Shown: positions 1 through 8,787 of the stretch, one piece after another
Numbering within the stretch: position 1 is the first letter of the stretch
How the letters are laid out: every line of letters begins with the position of its first letter
Assembly: GCF_022829685.1 (NCBI RefSeq)
Contig: NZ_JAKSYE010000064.1
Coordinates: 240,298-304,297, forward strand
Length of the DNA stretch: 64,000 nt
Origin: Methylobacterium sp. E-045
GTDB taxonomy: Bacteria > Pseudomonadota > Alphaproteobacteria > Rhizobiales > Beijerinckiaceae
Reading direction: 5' to 3'
Translations under genes and position numbers: made by a program
Notes under the pieces: model-generated
The model's database searches: none
The model's input: the letters and a program-made list of their open reading frames with translations, nothing else
What the model was told of the DNA's origin: nothing

Positions 1-1300
1 AGAGACTCACCCGCTCGCCGGCCTCCATCCCCGCCCTGGCGGCGGGGATCGCGAAGAAGCCGTCGGCCTGGGAGAAGGCCGTCACCGAGCCGGAGCCCTT
101 GGAGAGCGGGACCGCGACGGGAGCGTCGCGCCCATGGGTGAGCGAGGCCATGACGAACTCCATCCGTCCTCGCTCGGAGGCGATGCGCTGGGGCAGCGAA
201 GCCTCGACGCTGTCCTCCTCCCGTGGGGGAAGCCCGGCGAGCGACCGGACGAGGGGCACCACGAATTCGTGGAAGGTGAACATCGCCGAGGTCGGGAAGC
301 CCGGCAGCACCACGATGGCCTTGCCCTGCGCCTTGGCGAGGCAGAGGGGCTTGCCCGGTTTGAGGGCGACCCCGTGGACGAGGATGCCGGGCTCGCCGAG
401 GCGCGAGAGAATGCGGTGCGAGACGTCGCCCGCCCCCTTCGAGGTGCCGCCCGACAGGACGACGACGTCGCACTCCGAGAGCGCGGCGCGGATCGCGGCC
501 TCGAGCGCCCCCTCGTCATCGGCGACGATGCCGAACGGCACGGGCTCGCCGCCATTCTCGGCGACCGAAGCGGCGACGATGGCTCCGTTGGAATCATAGA
601 TGCCGGCGGGCGGCAGGGGCCGGCCCGGAGCCGCCAGTTCGTCGCCGGTGGAGAGTACGGCGATCCTCGGCCGGCGTACCGTTCCCACCTCGGCGAGGCC
701 GCAGGCGGCGAGCATGCCGATCTCCCGCGCCGTGATCACGGTGCCCTTGCGCAGGACGGTCTCGCCGCGCGCCATGTCGGAGCCGGCATAACCGATGAAC
801 TGCCCCGGCGCGGCCGCCCGGTCGAGATCGATGGCGAGCGGACCGTCGCCGGACGCGATCCCGGTGGCCTCCACCATCACCACCGCGTCGGCGCCGCGCG
901 GCATCACGCCGCCGGTGGCGATGGCCGTCGCCGTGCCGGACAGGACGACGAGACGGGGCGCGACGCCGCAGGCGAGGATCTCGTGATTGAGACCGAGCCG
1001 GCGCGGCTCGGCCTGGCTCGCACCCATCGTGTCGGCAGCGCGGAGGGCGAAACCATCGACGAGGGCGCGGTCGAAGGGCGGTACGTCGATGGGCGAGGCG
1101 ACGTCGCCCGCCAGGGCGCGGCCGAGGCAGGCGGCCAGCGGCACGGTCTCCGGCGGCAGCGCGATGTGCGGGATCGCCGCACGAAACCGAGAGACGGCCT
1201 CGTCGCGGCTGACCACCTGGAGGAACTGCTCCTGACGGGCCGCACGCGACAGCCTCGCCAGGAAATCCTCTCTCGTCTCAACTCCGTCGGGTCGGCTCAC
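1..1300 (-). CDS. moeA: MoeA-family molybdopterin molybdotransferase, C-terminus cut by window edge
   Basis: Inserts molybdate into molybdopterin to make the molybdenum cofactor in the cytoplasm. The 433 codons visible cover a whole MoeA core: an N-terminal part with FDRALVDGFALRA, the MoeA/MogA-like domain with LSGGTSKGAGDV near the expected position, LKPGKPLCLA, and a C-terminal beta-barrel domain. The frame is still open at base 1, so the protein continues; related alphaproteobacterial proteins carry an extra C-terminal periplasmic-binding-protein-like domain, which I cannot see here. The GTG start overlaps the stop of the upstream MoeA-like gene as GTGA, so the two are translationally coupled. 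Its neighbourhood suggests cofactor supply for the formate dehydrogenase. Family assignment is secure; the full architecture is not. Confidence 0.88.
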   Translation of the reverse strand, partial: MSRPDGVETREDFLARLSRAARQEQFLQVVSRDEAVSRFRAAIPHIALPPETVPLAACLGRALAGDVASPIDVPPFDRALVDGFALRAADTMGASQAEPRRLGLNHEILACGVAPRLVVLSGTATAIATGGVMPRGADAVVMVEATGIASGDGPLAIDLDRAAAPGQFIGYAGSDMARGETVLRKGTVITAREIGMLAACGLAEVGTVRRPRIAVLSTGDELAAPGRPLPPAGIYDSNGAIVAASVAENGGEPVPFGIVADDEGALEAAIRAALSECDVVVLSGGTSKGAGDVSHRILSRLGEPGILVHGVALKPGKPLCLAKAQGKAIVVLPGFPTSAMFTFHEFVVPLVRSLAGLPPREEDSVEASLPQRIASERGRMEFVMASLTHGRDAPVAVPLSKGSGSVTAFSQADGFFAIPAARAGMEAGERVSL

Positions 1301-2403
1301 AGGGGTACGATCTCGATCCACTCGCCCTCAGGGTAGCCTTCCCGCTCCGGCGGCACCAGAACCGCGCCCTCGGCGAGGATCAGACGCCGCAGCGGCAGAT
1401 CCCCGCCGCCGATGGGCTCCACGCCGCCCTGCGTCCTTCGCACGAAGACGATCTCGCTGACACCGACGGTGGAGGTGATCTTCCGGGTGAGGCGGCCCTC
1501 GACGGCGCCGGGCGGGACCGCGCCCGAGAGACGGGCCAGCAAGGGCCGCCCGAGGGCGAGGAACGTCGCGAGAGCGGCGTCCGGCCGGCCGGGCAGCAGC
1601 AGGACCGGGACCGTCCCGATCCGGCCGAAACCGGCGCTCTCCCCCGGATGCAGGGCGATCCCGTGCGCGTCGAGGTGGCCCACGCGGGCAAGGGCCTCCG
1701 CACTGTGATCGGTGCGGCCGAACCCGGTGCCGCCGACGACGAAGACCGCGTCGGCTTCCCGCGCGCGAAGAGCCGCGGCGATGGATTCCCCGTCGCGGGC
1801 GGAAGCGCTCGACGTCACCTGGCCCCCCGCGGCCGCGACCCAGTCGGCGACCGCCGAGGCCGACCCAGTGCCGATCCCGACGATGTGGATGCGGGGCGTC
1901 CGGACCACGACCGTGTCGATCCCGGCGCCGAGGAGGGCGAGGGAACGAAGGGACGTCAGCCGCTCGCCGGCTCTCGCCAGCACGTCCCCGAGCACGACGT
2001 CCTGACCGACGCGGGAGACGCCCTCGCCCTGGGCCGCATCGGAGACGATGTCCCCTTCAGGGCCGATCGCGTCCGGCGGCAGCACGGTGTCGGCGCCCGG
2101 CGGCATCGCGTCGCCATCCTCCACCCATGAGGGCGGTCCGCGCGGGGTGACGGGTGCGTAGGGGGAGGCGCCGGTCACATCCCCGGCGGCCACGGCCCAA
2201 CCGTCGCGCCGCGCGCGCGGCGCGGCGGGATGATCGACGAGGGCGACCGCATCCTCGGCGAGGACCAAGCCGATCCCCTCCCGGACGGGCACGAGGATGG
2301 TGTCGACCGGCGCGACGGCGAACAGCCGCGCCAAGACCTCGTCGAGGGGCATCGAGGCCGAAGTGGCGGACCGGATCGACATGCGCCGGAACGGATGCGG
2401 CAT
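1297..2403 (-). CDS. MoeA-like molybdopterin-binding protein
   Basis: A 368-residue MoeA paralogue. It keeps the order of MoeA domains: an N-terminal segment with DHPAAPRARRDGWAVAA, a molybdopterin-binding domain with VFVVGGTGFGRTDHS (a variant of the usual GGxSxG motif), VLLLPGRPDAALATF and a C-terminal barrel. The variant signature suggests a specialised or partly degenerate MoeA rather than the main enzyme. It is the first gene of a two-gene unit with the downstream moeA (GTGA overlap) and is divergent from the cytochrome c gene. No clear ribosome-binding site precedes the first ATG; ATGs 7 and 17 codons in are alternatives. Probable role: a molybdenum cofactor step or cofactor handling for formate dehydrogenase. 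Confidence 0.8.
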   Translation of the reverse strand: MPHPFRRMSIRSATSASMPLDEVLARLFAVAPVDTILVPVREGIGLVLAEDAVALVDHPAAPRARRDGWAVAAGDVTGASPYAPVTPRGPPSWVEDGDAMPPGADTVLPPDAIGPEGDIVSDAAQGEGVSRVGQDVVLGDVLARAGERLTSLRSLALLGAGIDTVVVRTPRIHIVGIGTGSASAVADWVAAAGGQVTSSASARDGESIAAALRAREADAVFVVGGTGFGRTDHSAEALARVGHLDAHGIALHPGESAGFGRIGTVPVLLLPGRPDAALATFLALGRPLLARLSGAVPPGAVEGRLTRKITSTVGVSEIVFVRRTQGGVEPIGGGDLPLRRLILAEGAVLVPPEREGYPEGEWIEIVPL

Positions 2404-2522
2404 CGCGGCCCGGTGGGCAACCCCGCCCGTGACGGATCAGCCGAGGGGTGGCTGGCGGGGCAGACAGAGGGCCTCGCCCCGGCTAATTCCAAACGTCCTT
2501 GGCTATCCAGGAGAGCGACGGC

Positions 2523-3863
2523 GTGGCGCAGACATCCGGGTTGTCCGTTCGACCTCGATTCTCCCGCTTGACGGGGCGTCATGCCCGGTCGATCTGCGCG
2601 GTGCTTCTCCTTCTCTCCACGTCCCTTCCGGCCTCGGCGCAGTTGCGCGGGCATGGCGGCCCGGTCCGGGCTCTCGCCATCGCGGCCGACGGACGCATGG
2701 CGATCTCCGGCGGGTTCGATCACTCGGCCATCCTCTGGGGAATAGACCAGGGTGCGGCCCTGGCGATCCTGCGATTCCACGATGGCGCGGTGAATGCCGT
2801 CGCCGCCCTCGACGAGGGCCGCTTCGTCACGGCCAGCGAGGACGGGCGCATCGCCCTGTGGCAGGGGGGGCGCCCGGAGCCGGTGGAGGTCTTTTCCGAC
2901 CATTCGGGGCCGATCGCGGCCCTCGCGGTCTCGGCGGATGGAACGCGCCTCGCCTCCGCATCCTGGGACGGAACCGCCCATATCCGATCCCTTGCCGGTG
3001 GACCGGTGCGGGTGCTGCGGGGCCATGCCGGCAACGTCAACGCCGTCGCCTTTCTCGCCGATGGCAGGCCCGTGACGGGAGGCTACGACGCCACGCTTCG
3101 GGTCTGGCCGCTGGCCGAGACCGCCGAGCCGCCGCGCATCGTTCAACTGCCGTCACCGATCAACGCCGTGGCCGTGACGCAGGACGGCGAGATCGCCGCC
3201 GCCGGGGCGGACAGCGTGGTGCGCTTCCTCTCCGCCGACGGGACCATCCGCGCGTCGGTCGATCTCGCGACCAACCCCGTCATCGGCCTTGCCGTGTCGC
3301 CGGACGGGAGACGGGTGGCCGCCGCCACGGTGGCCGGCACCGTGGCCCTGATCGATCGAAGCGCTGCCAAGGTGGCGTTCAGCCTCGTCGGACCCGGACT
3401 TCCGGTCTGGTCCCTCGCCTTCCGGCCGGACGGGAGCGAATTGCTCACCGGAGGTGGAGACAGGCTGGTGCGCCGCTGGGATGCCAGGACCGGCGAGCCG
3501 ATCGGGCCGCTGTCGATGGCGCGGCCGGTGGATGCGCTGGCCGCCTACAAGGGCGATCACGGGGCCGAAGTCTTTCGTGCCTGCGTGGCCTGCCACACCC
3601 TGACGCCGGAGGAGGGCAACCGTGCCGGCCCCACCCTGAGCGGGGTATTCGGCCGCCGCATCGCCACCGCCGACGGCTACAAGTTCTCGCAGGCCCTGAA
3701 GGACCTCGACATCGTCTGGGATGCGCGGACCATCTCGAAACTGTTCGAGGTCGGCCCGTCCCGCTACACCCCCGGCACCAAGATGCCCGAGCAGACGATC
3801 AACGACCCGGCCGACCGCGAGGCGTTGGTGCGCTTCCTCGAAAGAGCGACGAAGACGCAGTGA
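2523..3863 (+). CDS. WD40-repeat / cytochrome c fusion protein
   Basis: Predicted 446-residue periplasmic haem protein. A signal peptide (ICAVLLLLSTSLPASAQ) is followed by about seven WD40-type repeats, recognisable by GHxGxV...DGxxxxSGGxDxxxxLW units, forming a likely beta-propeller, and by a C-terminal class I cytochrome c domain with CVACH as haem ligand motif and a distal methionine candidate in GTKMPEQT. I chose GTG at 2523 because AGGAG lies nine bases upstream; an upstream TTG at 2499 has no such site. It converges with the iron-sulfur gene (11 bases between stops). In this context it may take electrons from, or act as a scaffold for, the periplasmic formate dehydrogenase; that role is inference. 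Confidence 0.85.
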   Translation: MAQTSGLSVRPRFSRLTGRHARSICAVLLLLSTSLPASAQLRGHGGPVRALAIAADGRMAISGGFDHSAILWGIDQGAALAILRFHDGAVNAVAALDEGRFVTASEDGRIALWQGGRPEPVEVFSDHSGPIAALAVSADGTRLASASWDGTAHIRSLAGGPVRVLRGHAGNVNAVAFLADGRPVTGGYDATLRVWPLAETAEPPRIVQLPSPINAVAVTQDGEIAAAGADSVVRFLSADGTIRASVDLATNPVIGLAVSPDGRRVAAATVAGTVALIDRSAAKVAFSLVGPGLPVWSLAFRPDGSELLTGGGDRLVRRWDARTGEPIGPLSMARPVDALAAYKGDHGAEVFRACVACHTLTPEEGNRAGPTLSGVFGRRIATADGYKFSQALKDLDIVWDARTISKLFEVGPSRYTPGTKMPEQTINDPADREALVRFLERATKTQ

Positions 3864-3874
3864 TCCACGGCGGA

Positions 3875-5917
3875 TCAGGCTTTGCCGGTCCCGCCCGTCT
3901 CCCGCGCCCGAAAATAATCCTCGGAGGTTCGCGGCTTCGACCGCTCGGGCACCGTGTGCGGGTCGAAGGCCTCGTTGACGACCACCTCGACGCGGCAGGT
4001 GTCGCACATCATCAGGGTGCGGATTCGGGCCTCGCCGGCGCTGCCCTTGAACATCCAGTGGCGGCCCTGAAGCTTTTCGATGACCCGCTCGATGCTGCTG
4101 CGCGTGCCGAAGGGCTTGCCGCATGACACGCACTCGAACGGCTCCTCCTCCTTGACGATGCGGCGCGGCTGGCTCCAGGCGGCGAAATCCACCTGCGGCT
4201 TCAGGGTGATCACATCCTCCGGGCAGGTGGCGGCGCAGAGCCCGCATTGCACGCAGAGGCTTTCCTCGAAGGCCAGCAGCGGCCGGTCCTGGCTGTCGCT
4301 GAGGGCGTGGGTCGGGCAGGTGCCGACGCAGGCGAGGCACAGAGTGCAAGCCTCGCTGCGGAAATCGAGGCCGCCGAAGGGCGATCCGGCCTCCAGCGGG
4401 ACCAATGCGACGGGGGCCGGGGCGGCGACATGCATCTCGCGGAAGGCGAAGTGCAGCACGTTGCGTTTGGGACCCACCGGCATGAAGGCGGCGGGAACCG
4501 GAGCGGGGGTGCCGAGGCTGCCGGACGACAGGGCGGACCCGAGCTGATCCGGATCGTCGGTCTCGATCAGGGAGACCACGGGCGTTCCGTCGGCGGACCC
4601 GTAGCCCAATGCCCCGGCGAGCGTGTCGGCGAGGAGCACCATCCTGCGCAAGGGTGCGATATCGTGCTTGGGACGGTCGCGGACGAGGAGGCGGATCCCC
4701 ACGGCGCCGTAGGCGAGCAGTGCCGCGGCGGCCTCCGGTCCAAGCTGCGTAACCTCGTTGACCGCGACCGGAAGAACGTTGGCCGGCAGGCCGTCGCCGT
4801 AGCGGGCCAGCGCCTCGATCAGGGGCCCGCCATGCTCCTCGTCGTGGAACAGCACGATTCCGTCCCGTCCCCCGGCCTCGTGATAGGCGAGCATCAAGGT
4901 GCGCAGCCGCCGCATCAGCGCATCGGCCGCGGGCAAGGCATAGGCGGCCGCCCCTGTGGGGCAGACGGAGGCGCAGGATCCGCAGCCGGCGCAGATGTAA
5001 GGGTCGATGGCGACGTGATCGCCGGCGGGCGCGATGGCCCCGGTCGGGCAGACATCGAGGCAGCGCGTACAGCCGGTGATGCGCGAGCGCGAATGGGCGC
5101 AGAGATCGGCCTGGAAATCGACGAAGCGCGCCTTCTCGAACTCGCCCACGAGATGGGAGATCGTGAAGATCGCCCGCTCCACGGCGGCCGGGTCGCGGGG
5201 ATCGGCGCGGACATAGCCGCTGCGCAGGTCGTGCGCGGGAAACAGCGGCATCCCCCCCGTCAGGTCGAGGACCACGTCGCAGGTGGAGGTGGCGCCGTTG
5301 CGCGACGGGCCGAAGGAGAGGGACTGGCGGGAGGACGGGCTCGGCACCGCGTAATCGTCGATGCGCAGGGAGAACGCCCCGAGATGCCCGCTGGCCGATA
5401 CGACACTCCCCTGGAGCACGGGAAAGTCGTGTCGGCGCGGCACCGGCACGTCGCGCGGCCGGCTCAGCAGCACCGTCACGTCGAGATGGTCGGCGAGGCG
5501 CCGCCCGGCCTCGATGGCCACTTCGTCGCTCCCATAGATCAGGGCGACGCCTTGGCTCACCATCGCGACGGTGCCCGGCGCGGGAGACATCTCCGCCGCA
5601 GCGGCGAGGAGGGCCGCGATCTTCGGCCCGGCCGCGTCGGCCTCCTTCGACCAGCCGGCCGTCTCGCGGATGTTGGCAAAGGTCACGCGGGTCTTCGCCC
5701 CGGCCCCGGCGGCGATGTCGGTGAAGAGGGGGGCCTGGAGCGTGCACGAGACGGTGATGGGCGCACCCTGCGCCAGGGCGTCCTCGAACCGGGCGATCTC
5801 GCGCCCGCACAACTGATCGGCGGTCTCCAGGCGGCCGCCGCATGCCTTTCCGATCACCTGCCCGTCGAGGGCGACGGTCTCATCGCAGGAGCAGGCGAAC
5901 ACGATCCGGTCGGACAC
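3875..5917 (-). CDS. Multi-cluster 4Fe-4S ferredoxin-type protein of the formate dehydrogenase locus
   Basis: A 680-residue soluble iron-sulfur protein. From the N-terminus it shows a cysteine-rich head (FACSC, KACGG, QLCGRE), two 4Fe-4S motifs in the middle (GCTRCLDVCPTGAI and CAGCGSCASVCPTGA), a pair in the second half (CTLCLACVGTCPTHAL and CVQCGLCAATCPEDVI) and a C-terminal zinc-ribbon-like part with CVSCGKPF and MCDTCRVE. There is no signal peptide, so it acts in the cytoplasm. I chose GTG at 5917 because AGGG stands about eight bases before it. Relatives sit beside formate dehydrogenase genes; the function is unproven, and electron delivery during enzyme maturation or a ferredoxin-linked branch are both possible. 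Confidence 0.82.
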   Translation of the reverse strand: MSDRIVFACSCDETVALDGQVIGKACGGRLETADQLCGREIARFEDALAQGAPITVSCTLQAPLFTDIAAGAGAKTRVTFANIRETAGWSKEADAAGPKIAALLAAAAEMSPAPGTVAMVSQGVALIYGSDEVAIEAGRRLADHLDVTVLLSRPRDVPVPRRHDFPVLQGSVVSASGHLGAFSLRIDDYAVPSPSSRQSLSFGPSRNGATSTCDVVLDLTGGMPLFPAHDLRSGYVRADPRDPAAVERAIFTISHLVGEFEKARFVDFQADLCAHSRSRITGCTRCLDVCPTGAIAPAGDHVAIDPYICAGCGSCASVCPTGAAAYALPAADALMRRLRTLMLAYHEAGGRDGIVLFHDEEHGGPLIEALARYGDGLPANVLPVAVNEVTQLGPEAAAALLAYGAVGIRLLVRDRPKHDIAPLRRMVLLADTLAGALGYGSADGTPVVSLIETDDPDQLGSALSSGSLGTPAPVPAAFMPVGPKRNVLHFAFREMHVAAPAPVALVPLEAGSPFGGLDFRSEACTLCLACVGTCPTHALSDSQDRPLLAFEESLCVQCGLCAATCPEDVITLKPQVDFAAWSQPRRIVKEEEPFECVSCGKPFGTRSSIERVIEKLQGRHWMFKGSAGEARIRTLMMCDTCRVEVVVNEAFDPHTVPERSKPRTSEDYFRARETGGTGKA

Positions 5918-5991
5918 AGATTTACCCTGAACGTTTGGTCGCAGCGCCGAAGGGGCCGGCCCTCTCGCACGCAAGTTGGTGCATCGTATAC

Positions 5992-5997
5992 TATAAT
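5992..5997 (+). promoter_or_regulatory. Candidate -10 element for the lipoate-ligase-like/porin unit
   Basis: A perfect TATAAT lies 48 bases before the ATG at 6046 in the divergent gap between the iron-sulfur gene and the ligase-like gene. The sequence 17 bases upstream is a poor -35 match, so recognition by the main sigma factor is uncertain. The AT-rich patch around it (GTATACTATAAT) stands out in a GC-rich genome. Confidence 0.35.
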
Positions 5998-6045
5998 GGC
6001 TCGAAACTAGGACACGCCATACGGGCGCAGGTAGAACCGAAACGC

Positions 6046-6783
6046 ATGGCGCCGAGCCCCGACCACCCGGACCTGATCCTGCCGCCCGTCTTCTCCCTCA
6101 TGGTTACGAGCGGGCCAGAGAACGCGTTCGACGAAGCCTGCGCGGTCGCCGCCTCCGGTGACGCCACCGGGCGTCTCGTTTGGCGTCGAAGCGCAGAGGT
6201 GTTCGATCTCGCCGTCATCCTTGAGCCGGACGAGCCCCTCGCCCGGGCGCGCCGCGCCTTCTTTGCCGGCATGGTGGCGCTGGCCGACGCCATCGGTGCC
6301 CATGGGCCGCCCGAGATCCCGGTTACGTTCGACTGGCCCGACACCGTCCGTTTCGACGGCGCGCGCCTCGGCGGCGGGCGTCTCGGATGGCCGCCGGCCT
6401 GCGGCGAGGACGAGGTGCCGGACTGGTTGGTCTTCTCTGCGACGGTCATCGCCTCGAAGGCGCGGGCCGGCGATCCCGGCCTGACGCCGGATTCGACGTC
6501 CCTGGAGAACGAAGGGTTCAATGTCGAGGACGGTCACGGCCCCCTCGTCGAGAGCTTCGCCCGGCATCTGATGAAAGCGTTCGCCGTCTGGGACGAGGAC
6601 GGGTTCGCGGGGATCGAACGGCGCTATCTCCGGCGCCTCGCCGATGGCGGTCCGTCGGCTCGGATGGGGCGGATCGACGCGAATGGCGATCTCCTCGCCG
6701 ATGGCGGTGAAAGACACCCTCTCGTGGCGGTCCTGACGGGGGTCGCATGGCGCGATCCGCATACGGGTGAGCCGCGCCTGTGA
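6046..6783 (+). CDS. Biotin/lipoate A/B protein ligase-like protein
   Basis: A 245-residue protein with the look of the biotin/lipoate protein ligase family found beside formate dehydrogenase genes in methylotrophs: an N-terminal LILPPVFSLM segment, a central PVTFDWPDTVRFDGARLGG stretch and a C-terminal part resembling a DUF4444 extension. Canonical members attach biotin or lipoyl groups to a lysine; the sequence here is divergent and I cannot point to a conserved catalytic lysine, so activity is uncertain. The ATG at 6046 is the first plausible start; longer in-frame readings run into the upstream regulatory gap. Its stop overlaps the start of the porin gene (GTGA), so both are co-translated. 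Confidence 0.7.
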   Translation: MAPSPDHPDLILPPVFSLMVTSGPENAFDEACAVAASGDATGRLVWRRSAEVFDLAVILEPDEPLARARRAFFAGMVALADAIGAHGPPEIPVTFDWPDTVRFDGARLGGGRLGWPPACGEDEVPDWLVFSATVIASKARAGDPGLTPDSTSLENEGFNVEDGHGPLVESFARHLMKAFAVWDEDGFAGIERRYLRRLADGGPSARMGRIDANGDLLADGGERHPLVAVLTGVAWRDPHTGEPRL

Positions 6784-8075
6784 CCGTATCGGCGAACACC
6801 CGCACCGCCCTCATCGTCGCGCTCGCGGCCTCCCTGTTCCTGCCGGTCGGGCTTCGGGCCGAGGATGCGCCGAGGGGCGCGGCCATCGAGGCCAAGGGCA
6901 TGCCCGGCCCCTATGGCGAACAGCTCACCATCGACGACAAGGGCATCACCCTGACCTTTCCCGATGAGTCCGTGAAACTGCGCATCGGCGGCCGTCTTCA
7001 CCTCGATTTCGGTGCGGCCGGCATCCGCCAATCGGGTTTCGGCGATCCGTTCAGCGACACGATCGCCGTTCGCCGCTCCTGGATCGAGACGACGTTGGGC
7101 CTCGGCAAGGATGTCGGGATCGGTTTCCAGTACGATTTCGCCGATCCGGTGACCCCAATCAACGATGCGGTCCTCGTCTATCGCGGCGTGCCGGACATGC
7201 TCTTCAGTATCGGCAACGAGAAGGAGCCGTTCGGTCTCGATCAACTCGCCTCGAACAACAACATCCTCTTCACCGAGCGAGCCTTGTCCGACGCGTTCGT
7301 GCCGGCCCGAAACTTCGGTTTCGCCGTCGGGGGGCACGGGAAGGACTGGAGCATCGTCACCGGAGTTTTCGGCGGCAACGCCAATACCGGCATCGGCACC
7401 GAAGGCATCGCCTCGACGAGCCGCGTCACCTACGCTCCGATCAACGACGACAACCGGACCCTGCATGTCGGTCTCGCCGGGAGCTACCGCGGCCTGCCCC
7501 GCGACGAGAGCCCGCTCTCGCTGTCCAGTCGGTCGGAAGCGTTCCTGTTTACGAGAAGCTTCGTCGATACTGGAGACATCCGCGATGCCGCCAGCATCGC
7601 CCGCCTCGGCGCCGAACTGGCCTACCGCTCCGGCCCGCTGCTGGTGAGTGCCGAATACACGCGGACTGAGATCGGTCGCTTCGACGGTGCTAAGCCGCTG
7701 AGTTTCCAGGGCGGGTACGTCCAGGCGAGTTGGGTGCTGAACGGCGACAACCGGGCCTATCGCATGGCTCCCGACTTCAACGGAACGAGTTACGCCGTCT
7801 TCGGCGGCGTCAAGGTCGCCGAGGCCCAGCGCATCACCCGAGGCGGCTTCGGCGTGTTCGAGCTCGGCCTGCGGTTCTCGGCCATCGATCTCGACGATGG
7901 CGGCATACGCGGCGGCATCGAACGGGACGGCACCGTGGGACTATCGTGGTATCCTGACACCAACATCCGCATCATGGCCGATTACGTCCGGTCCCATACG
8001 TCACCCTCGGCTCTTCAGAACGGCCGGACCATCGATGCCGATACGTTCATCGGCCGTTTCCAACTGTACTGGTGA
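6780..8075 (+). CDS. OprO/OprP-type outer-membrane porin
   Basis: A 431-residue outer-membrane beta-barrel. A signal peptide (ALIVALAASLFLPVGLRAE) precedes a barrel domain with repeated amphipathic strands, the LRIGGRLHLDFG opening, RRSWIETTLGLGKDVGIGFQ and a terminal aromatic residue (FQLYW) as expected for BAM insertion. This matches the phosphate-selective porin O/P family; the actual substrate could equally be another small anion such as formate, given the location. The GTG start lies inside the preceding stop (GTGA), giving translational coupling to the ligase-like gene. 133 bases separate it from the next gene. Confidence 0.85.
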   Translation: MTVSANTRTALIVALAASLFLPVGLRAEDAPRGAAIEAKGMPGPYGEQLTIDDKGITLTFPDESVKLRIGGRLHLDFGAAGIRQSGFGDPFSDTIAVRRSWIETTLGLGKDVGIGFQYDFADPVTPINDAVLVYRGVPDMLFSIGNEKEPFGLDQLASNNNILFTERALSDAFVPARNFGFAVGGHGKDWSIVTGVFGGNANTGIGTEGIASTSRVTYAPINDDNRTLHVGLAGSYRGLPRDESPLSLSSRSEAFLFTRSFVDTGDIRDAASIARLGAELAYRSGPLLVSAEYTRTEIGRFDGAKPLSFQGGYVQASWVLNGDNRAYRMAPDFNGTSYAVFGGVKVAEAQRITRGGFGVFELGLRFSAIDLDDGGIRGGIERDGTVGLSWYPDTNIRIMADYVRSHTSPSALQNGRTIDADTFIGRFQLYW

Positions 8076-8208
8076 ACCCGTGTCGTCCTTGTCCGCGAGC
8101 AATCGCGGTCGCCCCGCACCAGATACCGGCCTTGAAAGCCGCGATCATCGCCGTCATCCGGAACGCGAGTCCGGCGAGCGGCGACAGGATGGGTCCTCGG
8201 AATCGTCG

Positions 8209-8787
8209 ATGAGCAGTCTCAAACTTCCACGGACCCTTCGCCTCGACCCTTCGGACACCTTCGTCTTCGCGCAGGCTGCCGAGCCCGGTGAATGGGCGGT
8301 GACCGGGTCGTTTCTGTTCTGGGATGCCGACGTTCCGCTGCTCCAGGGCAAGGAGCGGACGGCGTTCCGCTCCGGGTTCCTCGGGGTGACGTCCCTGGGA
8401 TTCTCGACCCTGGTCGTCGTGAGCGAGGCGACACCGACCGAGCGGGACGCGGCGGTGGAGGATCTGGCACGTCATCTCTGCGAGCGCCTCGGCGCCCCGA
8501 GCCTCGACGTGGCCCGCGTCGCGGCGGCGGAGGAGATCGAGTTTGCCGGCTCCCTGTGCCAGCCTGCCATCGGCAGCGTGATCGCTCTGCACAGGACCTT
8601 CGAGGACGGGGAGATCCGGGAGGCGTTCCGCACCCTGCACCAGCGCGGGCTGGGTGTGGCGGGGGCGGACAAGCTTCATGCCCACGCCAGGGCCTTCACC
8701 TTCGTCGAGAGCGATGATGAGCCCGAGGAGCGGGCGGACCTCATCGGCCTGGCGACGGCACCGGGATCGAAAGGCGAAGCACGATGA
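8209..8787 (+). CDS. DUF6505 family protein
   Basis: A 192-residue cytoplasmic protein without signal peptide or membrane segment, beginning MSSLKLPRTLRLDPSDTFVF. It matches my recollection of the DUF6505 family, which occurs next to formate dehydrogenase genes in alphaproteobacteria. No catalytic motif is visible. It heads a chain of four genes joined by ATGA overlaps (8784, 9791, 10330), so all four products are probably made in fixed proportion and may act together in enzyme maturation. Function unknown. Confidence 0.75.
   Translation: MSSLKLPRTLRLDPSDTFVFAQAAEPGEWAVTGSFLFWDADVPLLQGKERTAFRSGFLGVTSLGFSTLVVVSEATPTERDAAVEDLARHLCERLGAPSLDVARVAAAEEIEFAGSLCQPAIGSVIALHRTFEDGEIREAFRTLHQRGLGVAGADKLHAHARAFTFVESDDEPEERADLIGLATAPGSKGEAR

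Noticed and set aside
134..1336. A 400-codon plus-strand frame at the left edge
   Set aside because: Antisense to the MoeA core, whose motifs are unambiguous on the minus strand.
7928..7945. A TGGTAT...CACCA sequence inside the porin gene as another oxalate-type operator
   Set aside because: Spacing and arm sequence do not fit the motif and it lies within coding sequence.
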